Assembly: GCA_030754315.1 (NCBI GenBank)
Contig: JASMAO010000055.1
Span: 1-5,316 of the forward strand
Origin: SAR202 cluster bacterium
GTDB taxonomy: Bacteria; Chloroflexota; Dehalococcoidia; Lucifugimonadales; JASMAO01
DNA length: 5,316 nt
Direction: 5' to 3'
Shown: piece by piece, positions 5,292-5,316 of the stretch
How positions within the stretch are numbered: the first letter of the stretch is position 1
Layout: the number at the start of each line of letters is the position of its first letter
Position numbers and translations under genes: made by a program
The notes under the pieces: generated by a model
What the model saw: the letters and a program-made list of their open reading frames with translations, nothing else
What the model was told of the DNA's origin: nothing
Databases searched by the model: none

Positions 5292-5316
5292 ATGCGTAAT
5301 AAGTTCAGGCAACTTG
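5292..5316 (+). CDS. Start of a further operon gene (partial, cut by the window edge)
   Basis: Only the first eight codons are present, reading MRNKFRQL, with an open frame to the edge. The ribosome binding site and the 28-base distance from the permease stop support a real gene on the same transcript. The N-terminus recalls HpcH/HpaI-family aldolases (2-oxo acid aldolases), which often begin with a short basic segment such as M-R-x-N/K followed by a helix, and the neighbours would fit. Eight residues cannot prove this, so the product is left open. Confidence 0.5.

Overview
The window is bacterial: it has tightly packed genes, Shine-Dalgarno sites, sigma70-type promoter boxes and a bacterial HU protein. 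Base composition looks balanced, near half G+C by eye. The HU arm sequence and the mix of RraA-like, FAH-like and PanE-like enzymes remind me of uncultured marine Chloroflexota (SAR202/Dehalococcoidia type). That assignment is from memory of the families and is weak.

Layout. Three genes read leftward: an RraA-like aldolase/decarboxylase (52-756), a fumarylacetoacetate hydrolase (FAH) family enzyme (901-1680) and an HU-family DNA-binding protein (2054-2347). A divergent intergenic region (2348-2706) carries one good promoter in each direction. Rightward follow a PanE/ApbA-type reductase (2707-3654), an LctP-family lactate/glycolate permease (3659-5263) only 4 bases after it, and the first 25 bases of another gene (5292 onward) behind a strong ribosome binding site. 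The rightward set is a likely operon. The 367-base gap between the FAH gene and HU holds no convincing gene but several inverted repeats.

How the genes may work together. Apart from HU, everything points to uptake and breakdown of small hydroxy- or oxo-carboxylic acids. The permease would import a 2-hydroxymonocarboxylate, the PanE-like enzyme would interconvert a 2-oxo acid and a 2-hydroxy acid, and the FAH-like and RraA-like enzymes would cleave or decarboxylate oxo-acid intermediates (acylpyruvate, oxaloacetate or 4-hydroxy-4-methyl-2-oxoglutarate type). The PanE-like protein keeps the catalytic Lys and Glu of the family but lacks two Asn residues of true ketopantoate reductase, so I read it as a catabolic paralogue rather than a pantothenate gene. 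A three-half-site palindromic array just downstream of its promoter looks like a repressor operator. I see no mobile element, CRISPR array, tRNA or rRNA, and nothing that proves a wholly new system. The most unusual points are the reassigned PanE-like enzyme, the operator-like array and the structured leader and gap around HU.
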